DNA from: an uncultured Bacilli bacterium
Lineage (GTDB): Bacteria > Bacillota_I > Bacilli_A > RF39 > UBA660
Length of the DNA: 26,495 nt
Direction: 5' to 3'
Assembly (NCBI GenBank): GCA_934148875.1
Contig: CAKPDJ010000017.1
Location: forward strand, 1-26,495
This document shows positions 1 through 7,856 of the stretch, one piece after another. Every line of letters starts with the position of its first letter. The first letter of the stretch is position 1. The notes beneath the pieces were generated by a model. That model was not told the origin of the DNA, made no database searches, and saw only the letters and a program-made list of their open reading frames with translations. The position numbers were made by a program, and so were the translations under genes.

Positions 1-127
1 AAAATAAAAAAAGAAAATCAAATTTATTATAAAATTCAACTTTCTTTATTATTTGCCCCAAAACTCTTTACACTAACGTATATAGTTTCAGTTATCATTA
101 TTTTGAAATTAACATATTTAATAATTT
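1..127. other. Left-edge intergenic stretch
   Basis: This short, very A+T-rich stretch lies downstream of the kinase-like gene. I see no gene in it and no convincing terminator hairpin. A TATAAT hexamer on the minus strand (31-26) could be the -10 element of a gene beyond the window, but no good -35 accompanies it. Confidence 0.4.
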
Positions 128-700
128 CTAATATTTACTTATAGATAAATATAATTGTTTAACTGTATCTTCTATATTTTGCGAGTCATTATTTACATAT
201 ATAGTTTTATCTTTATCTAAAAGTTTATCAAATTCTTCAATAAACATTTGTCTTTTTCTTTCATTGTCTAATACTTTATCTAGTTCGCTTTTACCTCTTA
301 ATGTTATTCTATTCTGTCTTATTGATTCATCTATCCCTACAAAAACAGTTAAATCCGGTTCAAGTATTTTATGACCATAAATATTATAATCTAACTTAAG
401 ATCTATGCCTGCTACCCTGTTTGATACCACAGTATCGATTAAATAACGTACTACATAAACATTACTTTTAGTATAATCATATTCTCTTTCTATTTTATCT
501 GACATATATACTGTAGATGATAAGTAATATAACATATGGCCTACTGGGGAAACTTTTCTAACCTCATCATCTATATTGTCTCTGTCTCTGTATATTGGAC
601 AAGGAGTTTTAAGAAGTGATGACTCCCTGTCTAATTTGTGTAATCCTTCTGCTATTGAAGATGTTCCACTTCCATCTAAACCTGTGATTACTATAAACAT
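128..700 (-). CDS. Thymidylate-kinase-like P-loop nucleotide kinase
   Basis: A 190-residue protein with the layout of dTMP kinase (about 200-210 residues). It has an N-terminal beta strand and a P-loop-like GLDGSGTSS at residues 7-15, an Arg-rich LID-like segment (RITLRGKSELDK) near residues 131-142, and an acidic helical C-terminus. The Walker A lysine expected at position 13 (GxDGSGK) is threonine. The enzyme may therefore be a divergent kinase using another residue, or a nucleotide-binding non-kinase. The ATG is preceded by GGAGGG at good spacing. It is the last gene of the lysR operon, 21 nt after the CYTH gene. In that context it may phosphorylate a nucleotide-like product or precursor, which is inference. 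A housekeeping tmk role is less likely because of the P-loop change and the operon. I am fairly sure of the fold and unsure of activity. Confidence 0.72.
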   Translation of the reverse strand: MFIVITGLDGSGTSSIAEGLHKLDRESSLLKTPCPIYRDRDNIDDEVRKVSPVGHMLYYLSSTVYMSDKIEREYDYTKSNVYVVRYLIDTVVSNRVAGIDLKLDYNIYGHKILEPDLTVFVGIDESIRQNRITLRGKSELDKVLDNERKRQMFIEEFDKLLDKDKTIYVNNDSQNIEDTVKQLYLSISKY

Positions 701-721
701 CGCAATCCCTCCTATTAATAA

Positions 722-1309
722 TTACATATTTTTAACAATTAATTCATATGCTTTTTTAATATCAAATTCGTTTGTGATATCAAGATTAAAGCTTTTCAAT
801 TTGTTAAGCATATTATTTTTTTCTATTAATATATCTTTCTTAGATTTTTTGTCAAAATCTTTTTCATTTTCATATTCTAGTAAAATGCCTAAATTTTCTA
901 CATTTTGAAAACATAATTCTATTTCTCCGTTACTATAAACAATAGCGTCATAATTAACTTCAATCAGTAATTCAAAATTAATTGCTTCAAACAATTTTAT
1001 TGCTTTATTTATATCATCAATATTAACATTTATTTTTTCTTCACTTATTACTGTATTATTTTCATATACTTTGTTTTTATATGTTATTTTTTTGAAGGTA
1101 TCCTTATTATTAACACATAAATATCTTATTAATACACATTCTTTAAGTACATCTAAAATATTGGTCTGATCAATTCTAGTACTTTTAATTTTCATGTATT
1201 TATCTTCAATTCTGCTAGTTCTTATTAAATTAAAACCTTGTTTGGTTAAAATGCTATCAACTTCTTCAAGACTATTATTTACTCTCGTAGTTATTTCTAT
1301 TTGTTTCAT
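722..1309 (-). CDS. CYTH-domain protein (triphosphate tunnel family)
   Basis: A 195-residue protein resembling the CYTH superfamily (class IV adenylate cyclase CyaB, thiamine triphosphatase, inorganic triphosphatase). It begins with the typical first strand (KQIEITTRV, residues 2-10), in place of the usual ExExK. A helix-strand unit ending in IEDKYM (about residues 34-39) corresponds to the family D-x-Y element. Residues near 127-148 (EIELCFQ...LGILLEYE) match the C-terminal 'V-x-x-LG-x-F-x-E-x-E' strands that line the tunnel. Members bind triphosphates with Mg2+ or Mn2+, so a nucleotide or organic triphosphate is the likely ligand. The ATG has AAGGAG upstream and the gene starts inside the end of the aminotransferase gene (35-nt overlap), indicating coupled translation. 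Conservation of every tunnel Arg and Lys cannot be judged by eye, so the reaction is unknown. Confidence 0.7.
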   Translation of the reverse strand: MKQIEITTRVNNSLEEVDSILTKQGFNLIRTSRIEDKYMKIKSTRIDQTNILDVLKECVLIRYLCVNNKDTFKKITYKNKVYENNTVISEEKINVNIDDINKAIKLFEAINFELLIEVNYDAIVYSNGEIELCFQNVENLGILLEYENEKDFDKKSKKDILIEKNNMLNKLKSFNLDITNEFDIKKAYELIVKNM

Positions 1310-2762
1310 ATTTCAAACTCCTTATTGCCTTATTTATATCATATAACGCTTGAATTAATTCTCTTTTTTCGAGTGAAAAACTTATTCTAATTATCATTTC
1401 ATCTTTCTTAGGCCATAAAAATGATTGTCCTACCAAAAATTTTACATTTGCATTTAAATATAAATATTCTAGTAATGCTTTTTCGCTTTTGATTATATTA
1501 TATTTTTTTAAATCTGAAAAGTCTATTAATATAAAATAGCCTGACTGTGGAACTATTTTAGTTTTGGCAAATGGAATTCCTTTTATGGCTAACTTTGTTT
1601 CTTCCTTTAAAACTTTTTTTATATCTCTTTTGATTTTAGTAGAATTATTTATATTTGTATTATAGCCATCAATAAGTGAAATGACTAAATCTCTATTATA
1701 TGTATATTTTTTAATTATTTTATCAAAATATTTTTTATAAACTTTTTTTCTATACTTTGAATTATTATAGGCGCCTTCTAATAATGCAGATTGCATACTC
1801 GATGCAGAATCCATTAAATGAAAAATTTTATCTCTGAATCCCCTAATTAATACTTCATGGGCTACGATCATTCCACTTCTAGTTTTAGCAAGTCCATAAG
1901 ATTTTGATAAACCAAATATGGAAATAGTATTATCAAAATAATTATCAATTGTGCCAAAAGGTTTAGCTAATTTTTTTCTATCAAAAGTTAAATCTCTATA
2001 TATTAAATCATCTATAATAAAAACATTATTTTCTATACAAATATTTCCTATTTTATTATATAGATCCAAATCGTCTTCTGTCATGACTGTTCCAAGTGGA
2101 TTATGTGGATTAGTATTTAAAAAGGCTTTTACACATGGTATTACCTTCGAATTTTTATATTTTTCTTTTAACTCTTTATTTGTGTCAATTATTATTTTTT
2201 TTAATTCTTTTGAATCTAATTTATAATCATTGCATTCCTTTAACTCTATAAATCTTACATCTATATTAATTCTTTCTGGTATAAAGGTAAATAAGCCATA
2301 AGTTGGTGATGTCATAATAACAACATCGTGAGGATTACAAATTGTTTCTAGAATGATTTTAAATGATTCTGTAGTAGAATTAGTAATTATCACATTATCA
2401 AATGATAAATCATTTTTAAAACCTTCGGCAATTAAATATTCAGCAATTTTTTTTCTATCATTTTCATCACCAGCGGCAGCTTGATAATCATACAAATTAG
2501 TTTTTAATTTTTTTCTAATACTTTTAATTGAACCGGGAAATGGTTTACATTTAATAGGGTTACCAGTTCCTAAATTTACTATTTTATTTTTGTTATTGTA
2601 ACTATAGAGTTCAATATCATAAAATTTCCATGCTTCCTCTATGTTTTTTACACCATTGCTATATTCTTTTTTGTCTTGTCTTTTTCCTAAATTAGGAAAT
2701 CCTCTTTTTTTTTCTTTTAGCTCTGGGTGTTCTTCCAAATAATTATCAATTATGTTCTTCAA
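1275..2762 (-). CDS. PLP-dependent class I/II aminotransferase
   Basis: A 495-residue fold-type I PLP enzyme. Visible signatures are GTGNP near residue 66, the YDYQ...G substrate loop, NPHNPLGT (cofactor/substrate Asn), DDLIYRD (Asp that binds the PLP pyridine nitrogen), and GLSKSYGLAKTRSG, whose Lys287 should form the internal aldimine. A C-terminal I-R-I-S-F strand supplies the carboxylate-binding Arg. It should transfer an amino group from an amino acid to a keto acid or sugar-like acceptor; the substrate is unknown. It is longer than the usual 390-400 residues because of a charged N-terminal extension of about 55 residues and an insertion near residues 365-395. No ATG lies near the N-terminus. 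The best start is TTG at 2762, overlapping the end of the gre-like gene by 17 nt, without a strong ribosome site, so the exact start is uncertain. Confidence 0.85.
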   Translation of the reverse strand: MKNIIDNYLEEHPELKEKKRGFPNLGKRQDKKEYSNGVKNIEEAWKFYDIELYSYNNKNKIVNLGTGNPIKCKPFPGSIKSIRKKLKTNLYDYQAAAGDENDRKKIAEYLIAEGFKNDLSFDNVIITNSTTESFKIILETICNPHDVVIMTSPTYGLFTFIPERINIDVRFIELKECNDYKLDSKELKKIIIDTNKELKEKYKNSKVIPCVKAFLNTNPHNPLGTVMTEDDLDLYNKIGNICIENNVFIIDDLIYRDLTFDRKKLAKPFGTIDNYFDNTISIFGLSKSYGLAKTRSGMIVAHEVLIRGFRDKIFHLMDSASSMQSALLEGAYNNSKYRKKVYKKYFDKIIKKYTYNRDLVISLIDGYNTNINNSTKIKRDIKKVLKEETKLAIKGIPFAKTKIVPQSGYFILIDFSDLKKYNIIKSEKALLEYLYLNANVKFLVGQSFLWPKKDEMIIRISFSLEKRELIQALYDINKAIRSLKYETNRNNYESK

Positions 2763-3273
2763 TTTTTTTTACTTTCTGTAATTCTTTTTCACTATGCACA
2801 TCATATTTACTTTTTTCAACTAATAAGACAGTAACCGGTTCATTATTAAATAATATTGTTTCTCCAACTTTTTTACCAAGTAATGCTTTTACCAATGGTG
2901 ATTCACATGATAATATTCCTTCTAAAAGATTTCCCTCATTTGAACCAAGAATTGAATATTCTTCTATTTCGCCGTTATAATCAATTTTAATATCACATTT
3001 TCTTATAACAGTTTCTCCATTCCAGTTTATATATTCTGGAGTTTCTTCTATAATTACAGCATTATTATACTTTAATACTAAATTTCTTTTTTCTTGTGGT
3101 ATACCATACATAGCCTTTACTCTTAATTGCATATATTCTGGATTTTCACGTAAATCATTGTCCCTTTTTACACTTTTTCCCATTTCTTTTTCTAGTTCAT
3201 CATGTATTGCATCTTGCATACCTATTTCATTATATAATTTTTTTAATCCTTCTCTTGTTACATAATATTCCAT
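2746..3273 (-). CDS. GreA/GreB-like transcript cleavage factor paralogue
   Basis: A 175-residue Gre-family protein. GreA is about 158 residues: an N-terminal coiled coil that enters the RNA polymerase secondary channel plus a C-terminal FKBP-like domain. Here residues 38-75 fit the coiled coil, and the tip reads NDLRENPEY. That keeps both acidic residues (Asp40, Glu43) matching the GreA tip Asp and Glu that position Mg2+ for transcript cleavage. The C-terminal domain is clear (YSILGSNEGNLLEG, then SPLVKALLGKKVGETI). Position inside a lysR-controlled enzyme operon is unusual for greA. It could act on RNA polymerase as a protective or regulatory factor tied to the operon's product, which is inference. 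The ATG follows TAAGGAG, and the stop of the upstream NADAR gene is one base away. Confidence 0.78.
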   Translation of the reverse strand: MEYYVTREGLKKLYNEIGMQDAIHDELEKEMGKSVKRDNDLRENPEYMQLRVKAMYGIPQEKRNLVLKYNNAVIIEETPEYINWNGETVIRKCDIKIDYNGEIEEYSILGSNEGNLLEGILSCESPLVKALLGKKVGETILFNNEPVTVLLVEKSKYDVHSEKELQKVKKIEEHN

Positions 3274-3274
3274 T

Positions 3275-3712
3275 TTATCTTCTCCTTAAATAATCTCTTA
3301 CTTGACATAGTATTTTTCCATAATTATTTTGACCATCATAATTTGGGCCGATACCCCAATAATTTTCCTTAGTTGTTTCCTCTATTATTTCTTCATTGCC
3401 AGTAGATAACAATTTTTCTTTTAATTCTTCATTTTGTTCAAATTTATATAATACTGCTTCAAACATCACTTGTTTTTTTATATTTTTCCAATTACCCTTT
3501 TTCTGATTTTTTCTGTTTCGACCAATATCAGACGCCTCTTTTGGTGTTTTAGCCTCTATAATTTGTTTTTGTATTTTACTATCAACCATTTTCTTTGATT
3601 GATAGTAGTGTTCAGAGGTTTTATAGTATACACCATCTTTATAAAATCCATAATTTGAATAAGTAGCTAAATAGCCAAATTCTCCAAATTCTTTATAGAA
3701 TTTAATTGCCAT
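3275..3712 (-). CDS. NADAR (YbiA/DUF1768) family protein
   Basis: A NADAR-family protein of 145 residues from the preferred ATG at 3712. That ATG has a strong GGAGG five bases upstream; an open frame continues 20 codons further up but has no ribosome site and overlaps the previous gene more deeply. Family features are the early EFGYLATYSNYGF segment, YYKTSEHYYQSKKM, the PKEASDIGRN helix, VMFEAVLYKFEQNEELKEKLLSTGNEEI, and NYWGIGPNYDGQNNYGKIL near the C-terminus. NADAR proteins are N-glycosidase-type enzymes. Studied members act on early riboflavin pathway intermediates, and others remove ADP-ribose modifications. In this operon it could cleave an N-glycosidic bond in a nucleoside-like intermediate or in a toxic by-product; that is inference. 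It overlaps the upstream gene by 11 nt, indicating translational coupling. Confidence 0.88.
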   Translation of the reverse strand: MAIKFYKEFGEFGYLATYSNYGFYKDGVYYKTSEHYYQSKKMVDSKIQKQIIEAKTPKEASDIGRNRKNQKKGNWKNIKKQVMFEAVLYKFEQNEELKEKLLSTGNEEIIEETTKENYWGIGPNYDGQNNYGKILCQVRDYLRRR

Positions 3713-5345
3713 TTTTGCCTCCAACTTGTCCTGGTATAAAATATTCTTTTTGTATATTATTATATGAAACATTTTTATCTTTTTTTTCTAATTCTATTGT
3801 TCTATAAAATTTCATTTGTCCATTTTCTGTAGCTGTTGAAGCTAAATCCAGCTCTTCTAATATAACTTTATTTTCATAATCACAACTTAATCTCCATACC
3901 TTTCCTTCCTTGGTCATAGTACTATTAATATTACCATAATTTCTTTCGTGATTTAATGTCAGTGGCTCATCCTTATATGTTACTAGACCTTTGAATTCAG
4001 TAATAGCTCTTCCTAAGTTGCAAATTATTCCTGTATCTATTGTAAAATTTTTATCAAAAAAAACATCAGGATTGTAATCAGCACTCTTTAAAGCATTAAC
4101 ATAAGCATATAACATTGGTAATATTTCCTTTTCTAGATATTCACTTTCTTTAATTCTATTATTCTGTAATAAACTAGCTTTTTCTTTTTCAATTATTTTT
4201 ATTACATTATCTACATCTGTCCACGTTGCATTTTCAAATGTATCTCTACTGGATAAATTTTTTTCCTTTTTGTATTTGAATAGTGCATTTAAAAAATATC
4301 TTTTATTCAATAAATACCCAGATATTAATCTACTTTTAGTTTTAGGATAAATCACTATTCCATTATTTCCTTCATCATTTAAACATGGATCAATTGAATA
4401 ATAACTACCATCCTTATTATTTGTCATAAAAATTTCCACTTCTTTATAACTATCATTTATATGATTATTAATATAATTTAATAATTCTTTTTCATTTGCA
4501 AATGTTTCAGTTATTGTATATTTTCTAAATATCTTTCCTGTATCTGTAAGCTTTAATCTATGAATATAAGGATCAGTAATTGTAGTATTTTCAAATGTTA
4601 TATTTTTTTCTTTAGATATATATAATAAATCATCTGTATATATTATAAAATATCCTTTATATTTAGTGACAATTACCTTTTTTAAAAATATTTGAGGCTT
4701 AAATCTTAGTTCTACGCAAAAGTTTCTAGAACCACTACCTGCATATTCATAATAAGGTTTGTATATTTTTAAAAAATTAGCTATATCTTTTTCATATTCT
4801 TCTCTATCGAAAGTGTTATTTGGACATTTCCAACCTATACTATATGGAGTAAATGATAACCTTACGCCGGCTAACGCATTAAGGTTTTTATTTATATTTT
4901 TATGTACTTCCGTTAATTTTTTATTGTATCTACTAAACCCTACTGTTGATATTCTCGTTTTAACACCTAGTTCCTTATATGTTATACTTATAAATTTATC
5001 TAAATATTCATATATGCCTGGATCATTGTCAAGGTAGGAAAAAATGACTGAATTTCTATGATTCTTTCTATCCCAAACAATATAAGGTTTATTTTTTTGA
5101 GGGCTTGCATATTTTAAAGCAGCAACAATATTTCTAATTCTTTTTTCATCCCAATAACTCATGTTTGTACTTGCATATTTACTACATATACTACATGCGT
5201 TTAAGCAACCTATTTGAGGCTGAAAATGCCTTAATTTTGAAAAAAATTCAATAGGCATTTTCTTAAATTCATTGTATAAAACTTCTCTTTCTAGATTGTT
5301 AGCGTTTGTAATGTCACTTTCATCTGATAATAAATATTTATTCAT
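3702..5345 (-). CDS. Radical-SAM-like enzyme, unassigned family
   Basis: A 547-residue protein from the ATG at 5345, chosen because AAAGGAGG lies nine bases upstream; a longer open frame reaches 5396 but runs back into lysR. Residues 47-54 read CLNACSIC, the CxxxCxxC spacing that binds the radical-SAM [4Fe-4S] cluster, preceded by FQPQIG. Further downstream come YLDNDPGIYEYLD and a strand-turn stretch with TRISTVGFS and VRLSFTPYSIGW, consistent with the N-terminal half of a radical-SAM barrel. The second half (from about residue 230) has no recognised signature and may be a family-specific substrate domain. Such enzymes generate a 5'-deoxyadenosyl radical for difficult chemistry; the reaction here is unknown. 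It lies 4 nt after lysR and overlaps the NADAR gene by 11 nt. The cluster motif is firm and the functional call is open. Confidence 0.75.
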   Translation of the reverse strand: MNKYLLSDESDITNANNLEREVLYNEFKKMPIEFFSKLRHFQPQIGCLNACSICSKYASTNMSYWDEKRIRNIVAALKYASPQKNKPYIVWDRKNHRNSVIFSYLDNDPGIYEYLDKFISITYKELGVKTRISTVGFSRYNKKLTEVHKNINKNLNALAGVRLSFTPYSIGWKCPNNTFDREEYEKDIANFLKIYKPYYEYAGSGSRNFCVELRFKPQIFLKKVIVTKYKGYFIIYTDDLLYISKEKNITFENTTITDPYIHRLKLTDTGKIFRKYTITETFANEKELLNYINNHINDSYKEVEIFMTNNKDGSYYSIDPCLNDEGNNGIVIYPKTKSRLISGYLLNKRYFLNALFKYKKEKNLSSRDTFENATWTDVDNVIKIIEKEKASLLQNNRIKESEYLEKEILPMLYAYVNALKSADYNPDVFFDKNFTIDTGIICNLGRAITEFKGLVTYKDEPLTLNHERNYGNINSTMTKEGKVWRLSCDYENKVILEELDLASTATENGQMKFYRTIELEKKDKNVSYNNIQKEYFIPGQVGGKNGN

Positions 5346-5349
5346 ACTA

Positions 5350-6237
5350 CTATTCCTCCTTTTCAATTTCTTCATTGATAAATAATTTAGAAGCATTATT
5401 TAAATAACTATCAACAGTTACTAATGTGATTTCTATTTTAGGAAGACTATAATTAAATGTCACTTTATTTAATTTATTATTGTTTAATTGTGCTTTATCA
5501 CTGGGCTCTATTATATAGCCAATTCCAAATCCTTTTTTTACAGATTCAATTATTAACTCTTCTGTATCAAATTCAAACAACGGCTTAAATTCATATTTAT
5601 AATTTCGAAAATATGAATTTAAATTTTTTCTAATATTGCTTTCTAACGGAGGCATAATTAAACTGAATTTATCCAAATCTTCAATTTTGTTTATTTGAAT
5701 TATTTCATTTTTATTTGAAATAAAGCATGTATTTAGTATGGCTATTGGAGTAATATCAATATTTTTATAAATTGAATCTATTGGCGATGAATCGATGATA
5801 AAGTCTATCTTTTTTTCAACTAAGTATTTAAGCATTATTGTTGTTGGCATATCTAAAATTTCTATCTTAAAAGTTGGGTGTTTTTCTTTAAAATGTTTAA
5901 TTTTATCTAATAGATAATTTCTAGCTATGTGTGATTGAACACCAATAATAATTTTTCCATTTTCAATATTATTGACTGATAACAATTCTCTTTCACATGA
6001 CCTTAATATATTTTTTGATTCTCTTAGATATTTAAGAAGTATTTCGCCTGATTGTGTTAAAGTTATCCCTTTGTTCTCTCTATAAAATAGCTTCACATGT
6101 AAACTTTGTTCAAGTTTAGATATGCTTTTACTTATAGCAGGTTGAGAAATATATAACTTATCTGCCGCCTCTAAAAAGCTATTAGAAGTTGCAACTTCCA
6201 TAAATAATTTTAGTAAATTAAGATTTATTTCATCCAT
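5350..6237 (-). CDS. LysR-type transcriptional regulator
   Basis: A 295-residue LysR-family regulator of normal family length. Residues 6-65 form the winged helix-turn-helix (LNLLKLFMEVA, then SFLEAADKLYISQPAISKSISKLEQSL, then LFYRENKGITLTQSGEILL). From about residue 90 comes the two-lobed effector-binding domain (KIIIGVQSHIARNYLLD ... FDTEELIIESVKKGFGIGYI). LysR regulators usually respond to a small-molecule co-inducer and often control the neighbouring pathway. Here lysR is itself the first gene of the operon rather than divergent from it, so it probably autoregulates together with its six downstream genes. A perfect dyad with the T-N11-A pattern lies upstream. The ATG at 6237 follows AAAGGAGA. 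The effector is unknown; a product or precursor of the encoded enzymes is the simplest guess. Confidence 0.92.
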   Translation of the reverse strand: MDEINLNLLKLFMEVATSNSFLEAADKLYISQPAISKSISKLEQSLHVKLFYRENKGITLTQSGEILLKYLRESKNILRSCERELLSVNNIENGKIIIGVQSHIARNYLLDKIKHFKEKHPTFKIEILDMPTTIMLKYLVEKKIDFIIDSSPIDSIYKNIDITPIAILNTCFISNKNEIIQINKIEDLDKFSLIMPPLESNIRKNLNSYFRNYKYEFKPLFEFDTEELIIESVKKGFGIGYIIEPSDKAQLNNNKLNKVTFNYSLPKIEITLVTVDSYLNNASKLFINEEIEKEE

Positions 6238-6258
6238 ATAAAAATTTCTCCTTTATTT

Positions 6259-6287
6259 ATAGTATTACTATTTAAATATAATGTCAA
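6259..6287 (-). promoter_or_regulatory. Predicted sigma-A promoter of the lysR operon
   Basis: On the minus strand a perfect -35 TTGACA (6287-6282) is followed after exactly 17 bases by TACTAT (6264-6259). The predicted start near 6252 leaves a 5' leader of only about 15 nt that is mostly the ribosome-binding site AAAGGAGA of lysR. No other good promoter lies between this point and the terminator at 6490. Confidence 0.6.
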
Positions 6288-6306
6288 TTTATAATTATTT
6301 ATATGC

Positions 6307-6325
6307 TTATAACTTTTTGTTATAA
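6307..6325. promoter_or_regulatory. Candidate LysR-type operator
   Basis: A perfect inverted repeat TTATAAC-N5-GTTATAA contains the LysR-family T-N11-A pattern (T6310 to A6322). Its centre is about 64 bp upstream of the predicted lysR transcription start, matching the usual recognition-site position near -65 in LysR-controlled promoters. The surroundings are very A+T-rich, which raises the chance of random palindromes, but length, pattern and position all agree. Confidence 0.6.
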
Positions 6326-6489
6326 ATACTATAATTTTTTATTGTCCAATATATAAGACGTGAATAAAATAAATCAATTTTAAATTCTTTGTTTTTATTA
6401 TATCAAAAAAGATAATTTATTTTTCCTTCAACACTATTTTTTAAACACTCATTCACATAACAGATATTTTTATTATATTTGAGATAGGG

Positions 6490-6523
6490 CAATAATAAAA
6501 GAGTTCCTCGATGGAAGAACTCT
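6490..6523 (-). terminator. Rho-independent terminator after the lipoprotein gene
   Basis: The stem AGAGTTC/GAACTCT (6523-6517 with 6506-6500) extends by two weaker pairs and is followed on the minus strand by TTTTATTATT. It starts at the stop codon of the lipoprotein gene and closes the phosphorelay transcription unit before the lysR operon. Confidence 0.75.
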
Positions 6524-6998
6524 ATTTTAAATTCAAAAAATTATCTTTAATTGAATCGGCTATATCTTCAAAAGTCATAATAACTACTATAAGATTATTA
6601 TTGCTTTCTACATAAACTTTTTCTGCTTCAACACAAACCCATTTAGCAGGATTAACACTTTCTTTAATCTTATTCTTAGCCTCTTCTATATCTTTACTAG
6701 TAGCTTTATCATCCATTCTAATAAGTATTACTGAATGAGCGATAGACCCAATACCAGATTCTGAAGCAATTGCCTCTTTCCATTTAATATCACTAGTTCC
6801 AATATAATTAGATAAATTTTCATCTGTTAAAGTGATGTTTCCTAAATATGCAGGTAAATCATTTTCATTAATACCCTCATATAATTTAGCCATTAAATCT
6901 TCCATTTTACCTTCTATAACAGCAGTTTTTTTACTACATCCAGTTAAAACTAGCAAGAATGAAAGAGAAATCATACATAAATAAATTACTTTTTTCAT
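6522..6998 (-). CDS. Small lipoprotein, DUF4358-like
   Basis: A 158-residue lipoprotein precursor. Residues 1-21 form a signal peptide (KK, hydrophobic ISLSFLLVL) ending in the lipobox LTGC, so Cys21 would be lipidated and the protein anchored outside the membrane. The mature part is one small alpha/beta domain with a pattern like the DUF4358 family: a short TDENLSNYIG element, an A-H-S-V-I-L-I strand, a helix AKNKIKES and a final VIMTF strand. The resemblance is by eye and tentative. The ATG has AAAGG upstream. It follows the Hpt-REC gene by 21 nt and ends at a terminator, so it is probably co-transcribed with the phosphorelay. It might be an accessory sensor for the histidine kinase or an output target; the sequence does not decide. 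Confidence 0.75.
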   Translation of the reverse strand: MKKVIYLCMISLSFLLVLTGCSKKTAVIEGKMEDLMAKLYEGINENDLPAYLGNITLTDENLSNYIGTSDIKWKEAIASESGIGSIAHSVILIRMDDKATSKDIEEAKNKIKESVNPAKWVCVEAEKVYVESNNNLIVVIMTFEDIADSIKDNFLNLK

Positions 6999-7019
6999 AA
7001 ATTACCTTTCTTGTTACGA

Positions 7020-7814
7020 TTAATGATTATTCATATTACGAATCATTATTAACTTATCAACGATATTTTTAACATTAACTTCGTTGAATGGTTTCTGTAA
7101 CATATCAACAATTGGATATTGGTATGCCTTTTGAATGTTATTTTGTGTTCCTTCACCAGTAATAATAGCTACTGGAATTCTACTAAATAAATTAGCTTGT
7201 TTAAAGTAATCTAATACTTGAAAACCATCTACATTAGGCATATTAAGGTCAAGCAACATTCCAACAATTTTATCATCTACATTAGCACGAATAATATCTA
7301 ATGCTTCTTTACCATCATTAGCTATTAAAACATCATACTCATTACTAAAAATTTTATATACGAAGTTTCTTACTACATTAGAATCATCTACTACTAAAAT
7401 CGTTTTATCTTTAATTACTAAAGGTTTTACGGTAGTAGTATTATTATTACCGCTAGTAATACCCATATACTGTTTTACTAAAGCAACAATACGATTAGCT
7501 TCTGTCATTAATTCATCAAAATGGTCAGTAACATAATACATATTATTAGCTTTACTTTCCATCTCATGATTATAGGCAAGTTCCGCTAGCTTTTCAAAGC
7601 CAAAATATTTGCTATCGCTTTTTAAAGAGTGAACTAAAATAGCATAATTAGCCATATCAGCAGTTTCTTTATAAGTTTTAATCTTAGCAAGCTTTCCTTC
7701 TACTTCATTTAAAAAATCATGTAAAGTGTCATTATATGTTTCCATATCGCCAAATAATTCTAGGCTCTTCTCTACATTTACACCATTATTAGTTAATAAA
7801 CTAACATCTTTCAT
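7020..7814 (-). CDS. Hpt-REC phosphotransfer/receiver protein
   Basis: A 264-residue two-domain signalling protein. Residues about 12-117 form a helical Hpt domain with the phosphorylatable His62 in VHSLKSDSKYFG. Residues about 136-260 form a receiver domain with the acidic pair in VVDDSN, phospho-acceptor Asp189 in LLDLNMPNVDGF, the Thr of IITGEG and the conserved Lys in LQKPF. There is no DNA-binding or enzymatic output domain. It should accept phosphate from the receiver of the hybrid kinase encoded just upstream (42-nt gap), giving a His-Asp-His-Asp chain in two proteins. The final receiver presumably acts by protein-protein contact or passes the signal to a partner elsewhere. The ATG follows AAAGGAG. 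Confidence 0.92.
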   Translation of the reverse strand: MKDVSLLTNNGVNVEKSLELFGDMETYNDTLHDFLNEVEGKLAKIKTYKETADMANYAILVHSLKSDSKYFGFEKLAELAYNHEMESKANNMYYVTDHFDELMTEANRIVALVKQYMGITSGNNNTTTVKPLVIKDKTILVVDDSNVVRNFVYKIFSNEYDVLIANDGKEALDIIRANVDDKIVGMLLDLNMPNVDGFQVLDYFKQANLFSRIPVAIITGEGTQNNIQKAYQYPIVDMLQKPFNEVNVKNIVDKLIMIRNMNNH

Positions 7815-7856
7815 TTCTTATACACTCCTTTATCATAGATTAAGTATATCACACTT

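Noticed and set aside
3713..3772. Twenty-codon N-terminal extension of the NADAR gene
   Set aside because: It lacks a ribosome site and overlaps the upstream gene, while the ATG at 3712 has a strong GGAGG at proper spacing and starts at the family's usual beginning.
3702..5345. Viperin-type antiviral radical-SAM enzyme
   Set aside because: Only the generic CxxxCxxC and the nearby kinase-like gene match. The length (547 residues) and the residues around the cysteines differ from viperins.
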